This document shows positions 1 to 9,177 of a DNA stretch of 64,000 nt, one piece after another; positions within the stretch are counted from its first letter, which is position 1, and the number at the start of each line of letters is the position of its first letter. The notes below the pieces were generated by a model, which had not been told where the DNA came from, did not search any database, and saw nothing but the letters and a program-made list of their open reading frames with translations. A program made the translations under genes and the position numbers. Source of the DNA: Sweltsa coloradensis (lineage: Eukaryota; Arthropoda; Insecta; Plecoptera; Chloroperlidae); contig JAMZAV010002032.1 of assembly GCA_024449915.1 (NCBI GenBank), forward strand, positions 55,792-119,791, written 5' to 3'.

Positions 1-457
1 GGAAATGCTCCAAGATGAAGACTGGTCTTCACTATATGATGCAGAATCATTTGATACAGGGTTCTTCTTGTTCCACACACGGTTTGTTGCCCTATTCAAC
101 TTGGCTTTCCCGCTCACTAAGCATAAAACTAATCACCTACGGAAGTGCAATAAATGGGTTACTGCTAATATTCGCTTGGAGTCTGAAGAGCTTCGTCTTC
201 TTCACACCTCCTATAAAAAGCAAGCCCCTAATTCCATGTTAAAAGCGGAATATAATGTAAAGAAACAAACCCATTCTCGAAACATAAAAATAGCTAAACG
301 CAAGTACAATGATAAAATTATATTTTCCTCCTCAAATAAATCCTCTTCACATAGATCCAAAACTGTCTGGCGAATGATCAAATCTGAAACTGTGCCCTCC
401 AACCACATTCAAAACATACATATTACTTTTATTTACTACAATTCAGAAATTAAAAAA

Positions 458-538
458 GTCCGCCCCAACCGGGGAATCGAACCACGGATCTCCCACATTC
501 CAGGTGGACGTCTTAACCACTAGACCATCAGGACGGGC
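458..538 (-). tRNA. tRNA-like sequence (left arm), probably a pseudogene
   Basis: Read on the minus strand it has an A-box-like TGGTCTAGTGGTTAAGAC and a B-box GGTTCGATTCC. A five-base-pair anticodon stem TCCAC/GTGGG encloses the loop CTGGAAT, so the formal anticodon is GGA. An outer stem GCCCGTCC/GGGCGGAC pairs with one mismatch. GGA would be serine, but there is no long variable arm, and the D arm resembles tRNA-Glu or tRNA-Asp. Spacing between acceptor and D stem is irregular, so a tRNA-derived repeat is more likely than a working tRNA gene. Confidence 0.45.
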
Positions 539-686
539 ACATTTTAATCTCTGAATTGTAGTTGCATTATACATCTGAATGGATGGAACAGTACTGCAAC
601 GAATATCTGCTGCCTTTGAACTGACCACCAAACATTAATTATAATGTCATTACCTTTACGCATTTACAATTCAGAGATTAAAATGT

Positions 687-766
687 ACCCGTCCTGATGG
701 TCTAGTGGTTAAGACGTCCACCCGGAATGTGGGAGATCCGTGGTTCGATTCCCGGTTGGGGCGGAC
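687..766 (+). tRNA. tRNA-like sequence (right arm), probably a pseudogene
   Basis: Inverted twin of the tRNA-like unit at 458-538. It keeps the A-box-like and B-box sequences and the GGA anticodon loop, but position 33 is C instead of the near-invariant T (loop CCGGAAT) and the T stem has lost a C. A run of seven T follows directly at 767-773, which would serve as an RNA polymerase III terminator. Confidence 0.45.
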
Positions 767-855
767 TTTTTTTAATTTCTGATTGTAGTAAATAAAAAAC
801 AATTACACCCACGGGAGTGTTTCCCGATCAATTAAATCGAGAAATACAAATTACT

Positions 856-1144
856 ACTAGGGAAACGCCAAAGTCGTTGTTGGACGAGTGAGTGAGCCAT
901 GTGTTGAGTACCGGGGAACATTTGCATTTAAGTTTGATGATAATTATTATACATGTATAAATTTAAAAGGGTTTTGAGTTTAGTTGGTATACGGGCGCGT
1001 CAACTGTAAGGCCAGAATGCGACAATCTAGACTACGATATAGGCTACGTACGCCTTAGATATAGGAGGAGGAAAGGGAACGTTACGGGGTACTCAACACA
1101 TGGCTCACTCACTCGTTTAACAACGACTTTAGCGTTTCCCTAGT
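856..1144. mobile_element. Foldback element with two outward CTAGGG ends
   Basis: Arms of about 60 bases face each other: 856-919 begins CTAGGGAAACGCCAAAGTCG and 1084-1144 is its inverse ending in GCGTTTCCCTAGT. The terminal sequence resembles the 3' end of family D (CTAGGAAAACGCTTAAGTC), including the CGTT/AACG mini-hairpin and the following GTTGGACGAG, which parallels GTTGGATGAG. It looks like two 3' ends of a related Helentron-like family joined tail to tail around about 165 bases of filler. Confidence 0.6.
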
Positions 1145-1337
1145 ATAATCATTGAACAAACATTTGTGGTCACAGACACTTGATCTATACTACAGATACA
1201 CCCCAGGCTAAATGGAACGGCCAGCTAGTGTACGACTCCTACACTTGTATAGATACTGCCTCCAGCGTCAATGAAAAATTAAAGACAATTTCAGCTTAGG
1301 GAGGCGAACAGAGAAAATGGTTTTTAGTTTTGGTTTC

Positions 1338-1650
1338 AGGGCGCGTCAACCGTTCGGTTATGATGCTCCACTCTAAGGGATTTAGGGAGGAAAATCCTAT
1401 GCTGGTCAGAACCAGCCACGAGTAGGTGAAAGAAAAGGGGGTTCTCACGTCGTGGTCGTCATCGTCTTTTGCATCGTTCGTGTTATCATGGTCATCGTCG
1501 TCAAGGGGGTTGTCAGGGAAGGGGTAGAGGTCCCCGACGACGACTGCCAGAGGTCGCATCTTTTCGGGGAGTATATATACTTCTCTTTTGTACTTACCAG
1601 CTGATGTTTGCGAGATGAGATACGATATGCAGAGCAATGCTCTGTGCCAA
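1338..1650 (+). repeat. Family A dispersed repeat
   Basis: This copy shares with the others the order: GCGCGTCAACCGTT start, CTGGTCAGAACCAGCCACG, a CGTCATCGT-rich GTC stretch, GTCCCCGACGACGA, GCCAGAG, CGGGGAGTA, AGCTGATGTTTGCGAGAT and GCAGAG(C)CATGCTCTG. No terminal inverted repeats or polymerase III boxes are obvious. It lies inside the insertion that splits the first LINE. Confidence 0.65.
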
Positions 1651-2271
1651 AATGCACGACCATAGGGTTTAGGCCTACGTAAAGCGTACACATATCTCAC
1701 ATTCATGACGTAGGTTAGAATAAAGTAGGTGGTCTAGTCTACGATTTTAATTATACCTTTATATGGCGTAGTACTGCGTGTATACTGTATAGGGTCTACT
1801 GCGGTATTGCACTGTATCTTGTGGATGGTCAATTGGTCATCATTATTAATTAATTGATGAATTTAAACAAGAATAATGACATAACCTTTAGAGAATGACA
1901 TACCGTGTTGACAACAAAAACATACGAAAAATCACCGACTGATAGCGACTATATCTGAATTGTTTTTTTATATCGTAGGCTGTGGCCTATTTTTCATATG
2001 AAAAATCTAAACAAATGCTTCCGATATTATTAAAATCCCATTTTATTTATTGTAGGTTTAAATCGAAATGGATTGCGCTCATTTTGTTAGCAGTTCTCAG
2101 TTACCTGGTCACGGACGTCTGTTTAAAATTTCAGCTCAATCTATTTAGCCGTTCGGCCGTATGAGCCAGGAACAAACAAACATACAAACATTTATTGGAC
2201 AATGCTCACGGCCAAGGCCCCGATCGAGTAGAGCGTAACAGAATCCTCATTCGCTTCGCTCACTTGTCTAA
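1651..2271. other. Filler of the LINE insertion, no gene
   Basis: AT-rich DNA between the family A copy and the resumption of the LINE. Near 2130-2190 there is a short version of the core shared by many repeats here: AAATTTCAGCTCAATC, TTTAGCCGTTCGGCC, then ACAAACAAACATACAAAC. No coding sequence is supported. Confidence 0.5.
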
Positions 2272-2285
2272 TTAACGATCAGAAA

Positions 2286-4007
2286 GTGGATAACCCTACA
2301 ATAGTAGCTAACTCTTTCAACAATTTTTTCAAGGAAGCCAGCTACATTCCTCCTCCCTCGCCCAGCTCACCTCCTAGCAACACTCTTCCCTCTGTTCATT
2401 GCCATGAATATGATCCTCCATTAATGTTAATCGTCCAAATCAATCATTCTTTCTCTTCCCTACAAGTCCTCAAGAGGTCCTTCACATTATTAAAAAGCTA
2501 GGTACAAAATATTCATGTGGTTTGGATGGTATACCTACTGCAATTGTGACTAAAGCTTCCAGGCACTTAGCTGTTCCCCTTTCATATGCAATTAATAAAT
2601 CATTTGAATTGGGAGTTTTCCCCTCAGTACTTAAACACTCGATGATTCTTCCAATCCACAAGAAAGGGAAGAAAGATGAATTGCAGAATTATCGTCCCAT
2701 TTCACTTCTGTCACCATTTTCAAAAATATTTGAACTAGCTATACACTCTCGCCTATCTTCATATCTGGAAAAGCACAACCTCCTGGATAACAGCCTGCAC
2801 GGATTCCGATCTAAAAGATCTACTACATCTGCAATTTTTTTTCCTATCTACCTTGTATAATGCACTTGACAGCGGTGATGCTGCAATTGCTCTATTCTAT
2901 GATTTAAGCAAGGCATTTATAATTATTGGTCCTACCCATAGCTGGATTGCATCTTTTCTTACTGATAGAACTCAATCAGTTAAAATATCTTCTACCGGTT
3001 ACAATCCAGTTTTATCTTCTCCGCTTCCAGTAGAAACTGGAGTTCCTCAGGGCTCAGTTCTTGGCCCTCTATTTTTTCTTCTGTACACTAACGATCTTCC
3101 TAAAATTATTAATATAAATACCATGACAACTTATGTCAGTAGCTATCTTTCACTTTACGCTGATGATATTACCAACCTACTTACGATGCCCAAACTTTCT
3201 TCCACTCAACCTATTGACCCAACTAACCTGCCTCTTATTCAAATGGCTTCAAAGAAAGCTTCTACAATATCATATTACTGTGAGCAAAATCGTTTATCGT
3301 TGCAACCATCTAAGACAGTGTACCTCACTTTCTATACCAATCACCTTAAACCGTTGTCTAGCCCATTAATTCGTCTTGATGGAAATAGCATTTCAAGAGC
3401 ATCATCTAATAAAGTCCTAGGCCTCACCATAACTGAATCCCTCGATTGGACCCCCCATATCAACCGAATTGCTTCCAGGCTACTAAGCGGCTGCTTCATG
3501 CTCCGTAAACTTAAAATCATCGCCAGCGAATCATCCCTTCTTTTAGTTTATCATGCATTTATTCATTCAATCTTCTCATATGGTATACTTTTTTGGGGCT
3601 CGTCTGTCCATGCCCAACGAATATTTATCATTCAAAAAAGAGCTGCAAGAATAATCGCTGGTCTCTCTAGGCGGACATCTTGCAGGACATACTTTCCCAA
3701 ATTACGTATTCTTACCCTAACTTCAACTCTAATTCAAACAGCTGCAACTTTTGTCCATTCCAACCCTGAGCTTTTCCCCACCAATTTGACCAATCACAGT
3801 CACAACACAAGAAATGTAGCCAATATTTTCATCCCGTCGTTTGGACATTCATTTTATAAAAGTAGTCCACAGTTCCTTTGCCGCATTCTCTACAATAATC
3901 TCCCACGTGATATCAAAAATTCCAAATCATTCAAGTTTGACCTTAAGAAGTATTTGCTAGAAAAATCTTTTTATTCTCTAGACGAATTCCTAAATCCCTC
4001 CACTTAG
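2286..4007 (+). pseudogene. Reverse transcriptase of the LINE, frame-broken
   Basis: This region encodes the reverse transcriptase of the non-LTR element in three successive open frames (2286-2501, 2522-2860, 2853-4007). Recognisable blocks in order are DGIPTAIVTKASRHLAVPLS, ELQNYRPISLLSPFSKIFEL, FRSKRSTTSAI, the motif A remnant FYDLSKAF, GVPQGSVLGPLFFLLYTNDL, the catalytic LYADDI, and the C-terminal LGLTITESLDWTPHINRIAS and NHSHNTRN. Motif A (DLSKAF) is followed within a few residues by WIASFLTDRTQ, so roughly 25 residues normally lying between them are deleted. With the frame breaks this copy is dead. The HNTRN tail motif is typical of Jockey, CR1 and L2-like elements. Confidence 0.85.
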
Positions 4008-4180
4008 AGTGTTACCAGATTGAAATTTATAATTATTATTGTATTCTTGTGAATTGGGATTGGTTATCTGTTATTTGTTATTTGTGATATGTAACGGTTA
4101 GGCATATGTATGTATATCGCGATATGTGTACCATGTACATGTCCATGGATTCAATAAATAAATAAATAAACTACACAAAC

Positions 4181-4700
4181 GACCCTGGGTTCGAAGTCAC
4201 TCGTTTTATTTGAAAACACTCTTACTACACCCGTGTGGTGCCCGAAGGCCGGCTCTACTTCAACTAGCTACACTCTGATCCACTCACCTACCCCGCTAGA
4301 GGGGAGGTACACCTGTGGAGAGGGGTGTCCCATTGCAGACCCCAACTTAAAATAATGAAGCAGGAATGCATAATTTTAAGTACAGTAATGATTATAAAAA
4401 CAACATACTGCAATAAAAACCACCCAAATAAAACACACTTTTAAAAAATGTCATAAAGAACATGAAATGGCAATAATTTGAACTAGGCCTTCACTAATTG
4501 ACTCTAAGAACATAATTTGACACTTAAACATGATCTGTTACTTAGCACACATTAACTGACACTCATAGCCACTGACAACTTTTCTTACTCATAGGTGTTA
4601 GTACGACAGTAGGCTACATGCAACACTATTATTGTTCATCGTATAACAGTAGAAATCGAATTATGGTTTTATTAAATGTCCCGGAAATGTGATTTGCCTT
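4181..4700. other. Unassigned AT-rich stretch
   Basis: Starts with CCTGGGTTCGAAGTC, a B-box-like word, and a GC-rich piece with GGTGCCCGAAGGCCGG. This could be the edge of a tRNA-derived SINE or an LTR, but no full structure is visible. No gene is seen. Confidence 0.3.
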
Positions 4701-4759
4701 GACGGCCACAAGGTCGCCAATCTTGAAAACGGTAGGGTTATTTGTTGTCACTTGGCCAT

Positions 4760-5045
4760 TGACTTTTTCAAGTTCTCATAATGAACCAAATCAAATGGCC
4801 AAGTATTTTTTTTATGATTTTGAGTTTAACATTTTTACTTTTTTTACCACGAAAATGGTTGGCTCGGCGCTCGTCAACAGGCGAAATGATCTTACTTCTT
4901 TTCAATGCGAAACTAGGGAGGAAGAATGAAAAGATTGGCTCAAATTCCATCTCACAACATTCACAGCCAAAGACTTTTGAAGGAGAGCTTGGCTGCCGTT
5001 TTTTTTTTTTTTTTTACAAATTTTTGAATTTGAGGGGTAGAACTT
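4760..5045 (+). repeat. Family B dispersed repeat
   Basis: Unit of about 270 bases. Landmarks: CAAGTATTTTTTTTATGATT, AAATGGTTGG, GCGCTCGTCAACAGGCGAAA, TTTTCAATGCGAAACTAGGG, ATTCACAGCCAAAGACTTTT, GAGCTTGGCTGCCG, then a run of T and ACAAATTTTTG. Other copies lie at 27890-28425 (inverted pair), 34730-34880 and 50695-50960. Read on the minus strand it would have an internal A-run. Class unknown. Confidence 0.7.
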
Positions 5046-5159
5046 ACTCAACTATGTGATAAGAAAAGGGATTACAGATTTAGGGCACCGTTACCAACAG
5101 CTTACCTGAAGTAGAGAAGGTAGGTCGTAACTCGTGATAGAGAAATGCAATAAGCTTGT

Positions 5160-5365
5160 AGGTAAGGTTTTAGCGGTTAGGCTCTTTGGTTAGGTTAAAG
5201 TAAGGAACGGCTAGGCCCCTTTGGTAAGGTCATCTTAGGTTAGGATATGAAGGGATGGGACCATTGGCTTGGTAAAGTGTGGGTTACAGGTTCTTAGGTT
5301 AGGTTATGGTGGTTAGGTCCTTTGGCTGGGTTAAGGAAGGTTAGGAACGGTTAAGTTTGGTTTAT
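5160..5365 (+). repeat. Degenerate GGTTAGG-rich minisatellite
   Basis: Repeated degenerate blocks such as GGTTAGGCTCTTTGGTTAGG, GGCTAGGCCCCTTTGGTAAGG and GGTTAGGTCCTTTGGCTGGG are spaced irregularly by about 35-60 bases, followed directly by a family A copy. It resembles a decayed TTAGG-type array but is not a clean telomeric repeat. Confidence 0.5.
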
Positions 5366-5369
5366 TTGG

Positions 5370-5742
5370 ATTAAGGACGCGTCAACCGTTAGGTCATAAT
5401 GCACCACTCTAGCCTAAGAGGGGGGGGGGGAAGGGGCCCATGCTGGTCAGTACCATCAGCCACGGGTAGGGGAAGAAAGGGGGGTTCTCACGTCGTGTTC
5501 GTCAATGTTTTCGTCATCGTCTCGTTCGTTGTGTCATTGTCGTCATCGTCGTCGAGGGGTCGTCAAGGGAAGGGGGCAAGGTCCCCGACGACGATTGCCA
5601 GAGCTCGCCTCTATTTTCGGGGAGTAAAATACTACCCTTCATACTAGCTGATGTTTGCGAGGGGGACTTTTTCTCTTGAATCGCCTTTTACGATTAGCAG
5701 AGCCATGCTCTGGACCAATTCTACCCCGGGCCCAGACGGGGT
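5370..5742 (+). repeat. Family A dispersed repeat
   Basis: Near full-length copy. It begins TTTGGATTAAGGACGCGTCA and ends in the GC-rich CTACCCCGGGCCCAGACGGG. Its middle is a CGTCATCGTCGTCGAGG-type GTC-rich stretch. A second copy follows at 5815-6188 with the same first and last words, so the unit is about 370 bases. Confidence 0.75.
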
Positions 5743-5814
5743 GGAACGGTTAAGACCTTTAGTAAGGTTATCATATGTTGGGAAATGGAGGGTGAGTTTT
5801 TTTTTTGTTTTTTT

Positions 5815-6188
5815 GGATTAAGGACGCGTCAACCGTTAGGTCATAATGCACCACTCTAACCTAGGGGGGTGGGGGGAGGAAGGAGCCCATGATGGTCAGA
5901 ACCAGCCACGGGTAAGCGGAAGAAAGGGAGTTCTCACGTCGCGGTCGTCGTTGTCTTCGTCATCGTTCGTGGTGTCATAGTCGACATCGTCGTCGAGGGG
6001 TCGTCAAAGGAAGGGGGAAAGGTCACCGACGATGATTGCCAGAGCTCGCCTCTAGTTTCGGGGAGTATAAAATACTCACTTACCTAACTTACTAGCTGAT
6101 GTTTGCGAGATGGACTCACCCTTAAATCGCCTTTTACGATTAGCAGAGCCATGCTCTGGGCCAATTCTACCCCGGGCCCAGACGGGGT
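5815..6188 (+). repeat. Family A dispersed repeat
   Basis: Second copy in the same orientation, about 445 bases after the first. It has the same start (TTTGGATTAAGGACGCGTCA) and end (GGGCCCAGACGGGG). The two copies and the 70-base spacer could be a partial tandem duplication. Confidence 0.75.
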
Positions 6189-6534
6189 AAGAACTCAAAA
6201 GTGCATGTCTTGTCCCAACACCTTCACTTAAATTAGCTACTTTCTTCTCTCAAACATCATAAACCACCCTGAATTCGACTATAGCCTAGTCCTACTTACC
6301 GGTATTTACCGACTGCTGGGTTTCTGGTTCTTCACCCCTAATCCATTTTACAAAACGTTTGATATAATCCATTGTTTTTTATAAATTAATGTTCATATTC
6401 CTTAGTTCCTCTTATTTATGACAAAAGAAAATTACGATTGAAAAATCAACAAGGAGGTTTCTGTTTATCTTCTGAGCTATTTGACCGAAGATATTTCACT
6501 TTTTTCATTTGTGACAATTTATAGGATGAGCCTA

Positions 6535-7222
6535 GCGAAGGTCCATTAAGTGGGCCGCATCCATTTCGAATTTACTTTTTTTTGGCTCATACATTAGTGC
6601 TCGGATAGTGCTGGATAGTGCCGCAAGTCCCGTCGATAGTGCTGGTTTCGTTTCGGTGATATTGCAATTTGAAAATTGTGCGACCACCTTAATGCCAGCC
6701 GCACTCATTTCGAAATTTGAAATTTTGATTATTGCATTCAATAGTGCTCGGATAGTGCTGGATAGTGCCGCAGGTCCCGACGATAGTGCTGGTATAGTTT
6801 AGATTTTACAGCGGGTAAAAAAAAACGGGACCAGCCGCATCTTTTTCTTAATTTGATTTTTTGATTATTGCATTCGATAGTGCTCGGATAGTGCTGGATA
6901 GTGCTGGATAGTGCCACAAAAGTCCTGTCGATAGTGCTGATTTCTTGTCGGTGATATTGCAATTTGAAAATTGTGCGACCAACTAAATGCCAGCAGTACT
7001 CATTTCGAAATTAAGAGATTTTATTAGTGCACTCGATAGTGCTCAGATAGTGCTGGATAGTGCCGTAAGTCCCGTCGATAGTGCTGCTTTCGTTTAGATT
7101 TTACATTTGGTCAAAAAACGGGATCAGCTATAACACTAGAAATTTAAAAATTTTATTATTGCTTTCGATACCGCTCGGGTAATGCTCGGATAGTTCTGTA
7201 AGGCCCGTCGATAGTGCTGATA
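6535..7222 (+). repeat. Family C repeat with GATAGTGCT minisatellite
   Basis: Units of about 115-230 bases built from the short word GGATAGTGCT and the phrases CCCGTCGATAGTGCTG, GATATTGCAATTTGAAAATT, CCAGCCGCA and AAAAAACGGGA. At least four partial units can be followed. The inverted counterpart is at 15825-16262, on the far side of most of the family D cluster. The open frames here are by-products of the repeat. Confidence 0.75.
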
Positions 7223-7535
7223 AGGATGCACTACGCGGAATTCCCCGTCATTACCCTTGCCCGGCAATAGCTCACGGTCTGAGTAAAAATGTCTGATGTA
7301 CCTTCACCCATCGCTTGTTGTGCCTTGTCTGTTTGTATGTTTTCATTAATATACTTGGTTGTGGTTTGTGAAATCAGTGGATAGTTGGTGATCAATAAAA
7401 TCAAAAAATTTGAACAAGTTAGCCGGAATCCATTGAAATTAAGGTTTTAAGTTAGTTAGTTAATGTTGTTTTAGGGCACTCAACAGTAGAGTTATCAGTG
7501 CCCATGTCAATTGTATTGGAATCTTCCAAATTTTA
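7223..7535. other. Unassigned spacer
   Basis: No repeat family or gene recognised. Contains ordinary AT-rich sequence and AGTTAGCCGGAATCCATTGA, which resembles the family D phrase GTTAGCCAGAATCCAT. Confidence 0.3.
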
Positions 7536-7539
7536 TATT

Positions 7540-7900
7540 TCCATAATTGTGGATTACCACCACGTTTTCTTCTTTCCAATGGGAGGAACGTAAGGGAAGA
7601 CGAGGGGGGTTAAGGGGAAGGAGTGAGGATGTTCGATAGGATGGGTTAAACTGGGTGGGAACGGAGGAGTGCTGTGCTCGTTGCAGAGAGGACCGGCAAG
7701 TATGGAGACGAAAAAAGTGAAAGAAGAAAATAAATATGAGTAAGGCTGTGTGAATGAAGAAAGGTGTGATAAAAAGTTGCGCGAGAGCTCTCTTTGCAAC
7801 ACGCACCCCAACCGGCCAGAGCTCGCCCTTAGTTTTGGGGAATACACTACTCCTCTACTCACAGGCCAAACCACGGGAAGGTAGCGAGTTGGACTTTGAA
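7540..7900 (+). repeat. Diverged family A copy
   Basis: The second half matches family A: GCCAGAGCTCGCCC, TAGTTTTGGGGAATACACTAC and GCGAGTTGGACTTTGAA. The first half, with AGGGAAGACGAGGGGGGT, is strongly diverged. Closest in style to the minus-strand copy near 50040-50380. Confidence 0.5.
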
Positions 7901-8094
7901 GGCATATGAGTTTTTTGAGGTGCTATAATAATTAACCAGTAACTATAGAAACTTGTCAACAATCACTTACAATGCGTTCAAAAAGCAAATATTTGGGCCT
8001 CTCAATATTTTACATTCTTATAATTGATATTACGATAGCTATTAAAAAAAGTAATGAGATCCCACTTAAAAACGTAATCATTGGACAGAAATAT

Positions 8095-8206
8095 TCAAAA
8101 AAGCTCATCCATCAGGGTGACTGGGAAAAGCGTTCGCGAAGCGGCCTAGTGATTACTACACTAGGAAAACGCTTAAGTCCCGCCGCGTTGCTGGATGAGC
8201 TTTTTA
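8095..8206. repeat. Two family D 3' ends facing each other
   Basis: AAAGCTCATCCATCAG to GCGGCCTAGT (8098-8150) is one 3' terminus on the plus strand; after eight bases ACTAGGAAAACGCTTAAGTC to GCTGGATGAGCTTT (8160-8206) is another on the minus strand. Together they form a hairpin whose outer arms pair as AGCTCATCCA/TGGATGAGCT. The left one is the variant terminus with GCGTTCGCGAAGC, also seen at 14510-14535. Confidence 0.7.
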
Positions 8207-8895
8207 AAGTTTTTAGTTTGCGTGGGATATCTTTACTTTTGCAGTGCTTTGTTTTGCTGCCTACGCATTGTAGGTGGTTGTTGTCAAGTTTCTATTGTTT
8301 CTTGTTGCTATTATTTACCGTAAAAACTTATTTTTAAAGCTTTATTTCTATGAATTCTTGCTAACTTTTTCAACTTTTTCTTTCAGAATGTACTACATCA
8401 CCATATAACCTTAATGTCCATGTTAACCATGTATAATATGAACGTTGTTGTAGCCCCACCGTTTGGTCAGAATTGGCCCCAAATGGCACGAAAATATCGT
8501 ACAAAAAATCAAAAAATCTATATTAAAAGCTTTATTTCTATGTATTCTGGCTAACTTTTTCAACTTTTTCTCTCACAAAGCAATACATCACCATTACCTT
8601 AATGTCAATGTGAAATATGAACGTAGTAGCCCCACCTGTTTGGTCAGAATCGGCCCAAATGTCACGAAAATATCGCACTAAAAATCGAAAAAAAAATCGT
8701 AAAATAACGATATTCATGAGAATATTTCGTCGATTCTACCCAAAAACGTAGCAAGTCTAAGTTCGGAGATTTCGAAGGTCCCCTTAAATTTTCATCAAGA
8801 TCGGATATGCCATTTGCCCGGTAGAAAGCGAACAAACAGACGGAAAAAAAAAACACACGAGCTAAATTTTTTGGGGGTCGGTGAAATTGAAGTCT
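8160..8895 (-). mobile_element. Helentron-like element, subfamily D-beta
   Basis: Minus-strand copy whose 3' end CTAG is at 8160 and whose 5' end lies near 8895 (TCTTCGCTTCGCT). It carries two versions of a block with AACTTTTTCAACTTTTTCT, CATCACCAT and GGTCAGAATCGGCCCAAATG (8345-8490 and 8540-8690). It also contains the core GATGAAAATTTAAGGGGACC, GGCAAATGGCATATCCGATC and TCTGTTTGTTCGCTTTC when read on the minus strand, then CAATTTCACCGACCCCC before the 5' end. No protein-coding capacity is seen. Confidence 0.7.
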
Positions 8896-8975
8896 TCGCT
8901 TCGCTGCCTGTTGCTAATTGGCTTGTTCACGCAAAGCTCCACGCAGATCGCGCCACTGCACTAACCCCCAAAACC

Positions 8976-9028
8976 AGGGTCCACTAGATACTTATTCCGA
9001 GCTGCTTGTTAGGTATCTAGTGGACCCT
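8976..9028. repeat. Perfect 16-bp hairpin
   Basis: AGGGTCCACTAGATAC at 8976-8991 is perfectly inverted at 9013-9028, with a 21-base loop. It lies in the 280-base spacer between two oppositely oriented D-beta elements. The adjacent TTAGTGCAGTGGCGCGATCT (minus strand) recurs in diverged form near 13276-13330. Confidence 0.8.
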
Positions 9029-9177
9029 GCCCTAAGACCGTGGCGGTGTTTGAAATAAACTATGTATAGCAGGCTCTGCATTGTCAAATTCCTCGATTGT
9101 TTGTTTACGTATTGTTTTATTATTCCTTCTTTAATGAATGGTTTTACGTAAGTAGTCGTACGGCCTATTTCAAGTAA

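Larger units (their letters stand above)
427..797. repeat. Palindrome with two tRNA-like arms
   Basis: A near-perfect inverted repeat. The left arm is about 427-561, the right arm about 664-797, and the loop is about 100 bases. Each arm is itself bounded by an inverted repeat of its own: CTACAATTCAGAAATT at 436 is mirrored by ATCTCTGAATTGTAG ending at 561, and the right arm is the same from 664 to 788. A tRNA-like sequence sits in the middle of each arm. The structure is therefore a small inverted-repeat element duplicated head to head, inserted in the LINE. Confidence 0.8.
1..4170 (+). mobile_element. Non-LTR retrotransposon (Jockey/CR1-like group), interrupted
   Basis: Two blocks of one LINE are visible. 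Bases 1-427 encode the linker before the reverse transcriptase, with aligned pieces such as NKWVTANIRLESEELRLLH and AKRKYNDKIIFSSSNKSS. Bases about 2272-4007 continue in phase with NDQKVDNPTIVANSFNNFF, then the reverse transcriptase and C-terminal region. Between them lies about 1.84 kb of unrelated DNA (428-2271). The 3' UTR runs to an (AATA)n tail near 4155-4170, the usual end for such elements. The endonuclease part would lie before base 1. The boundary of the insertion is good to about 5 bases; the clade assignment is from motif style only. Confidence 0.8.

Noticed and set aside
458..766. Two functional tRNA-Ser(GGA) genes
   Set aside because: No long variable arm, irregular D-arm spacing, T-stem mismatches, and they lie inside inverted-repeat elements.
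6535..7222. CRISPR-like array
   Set aside because: The spacing is irregular, the repeats themselves make up the whole array, there are no unique spacers, and the context is eukaryotic.
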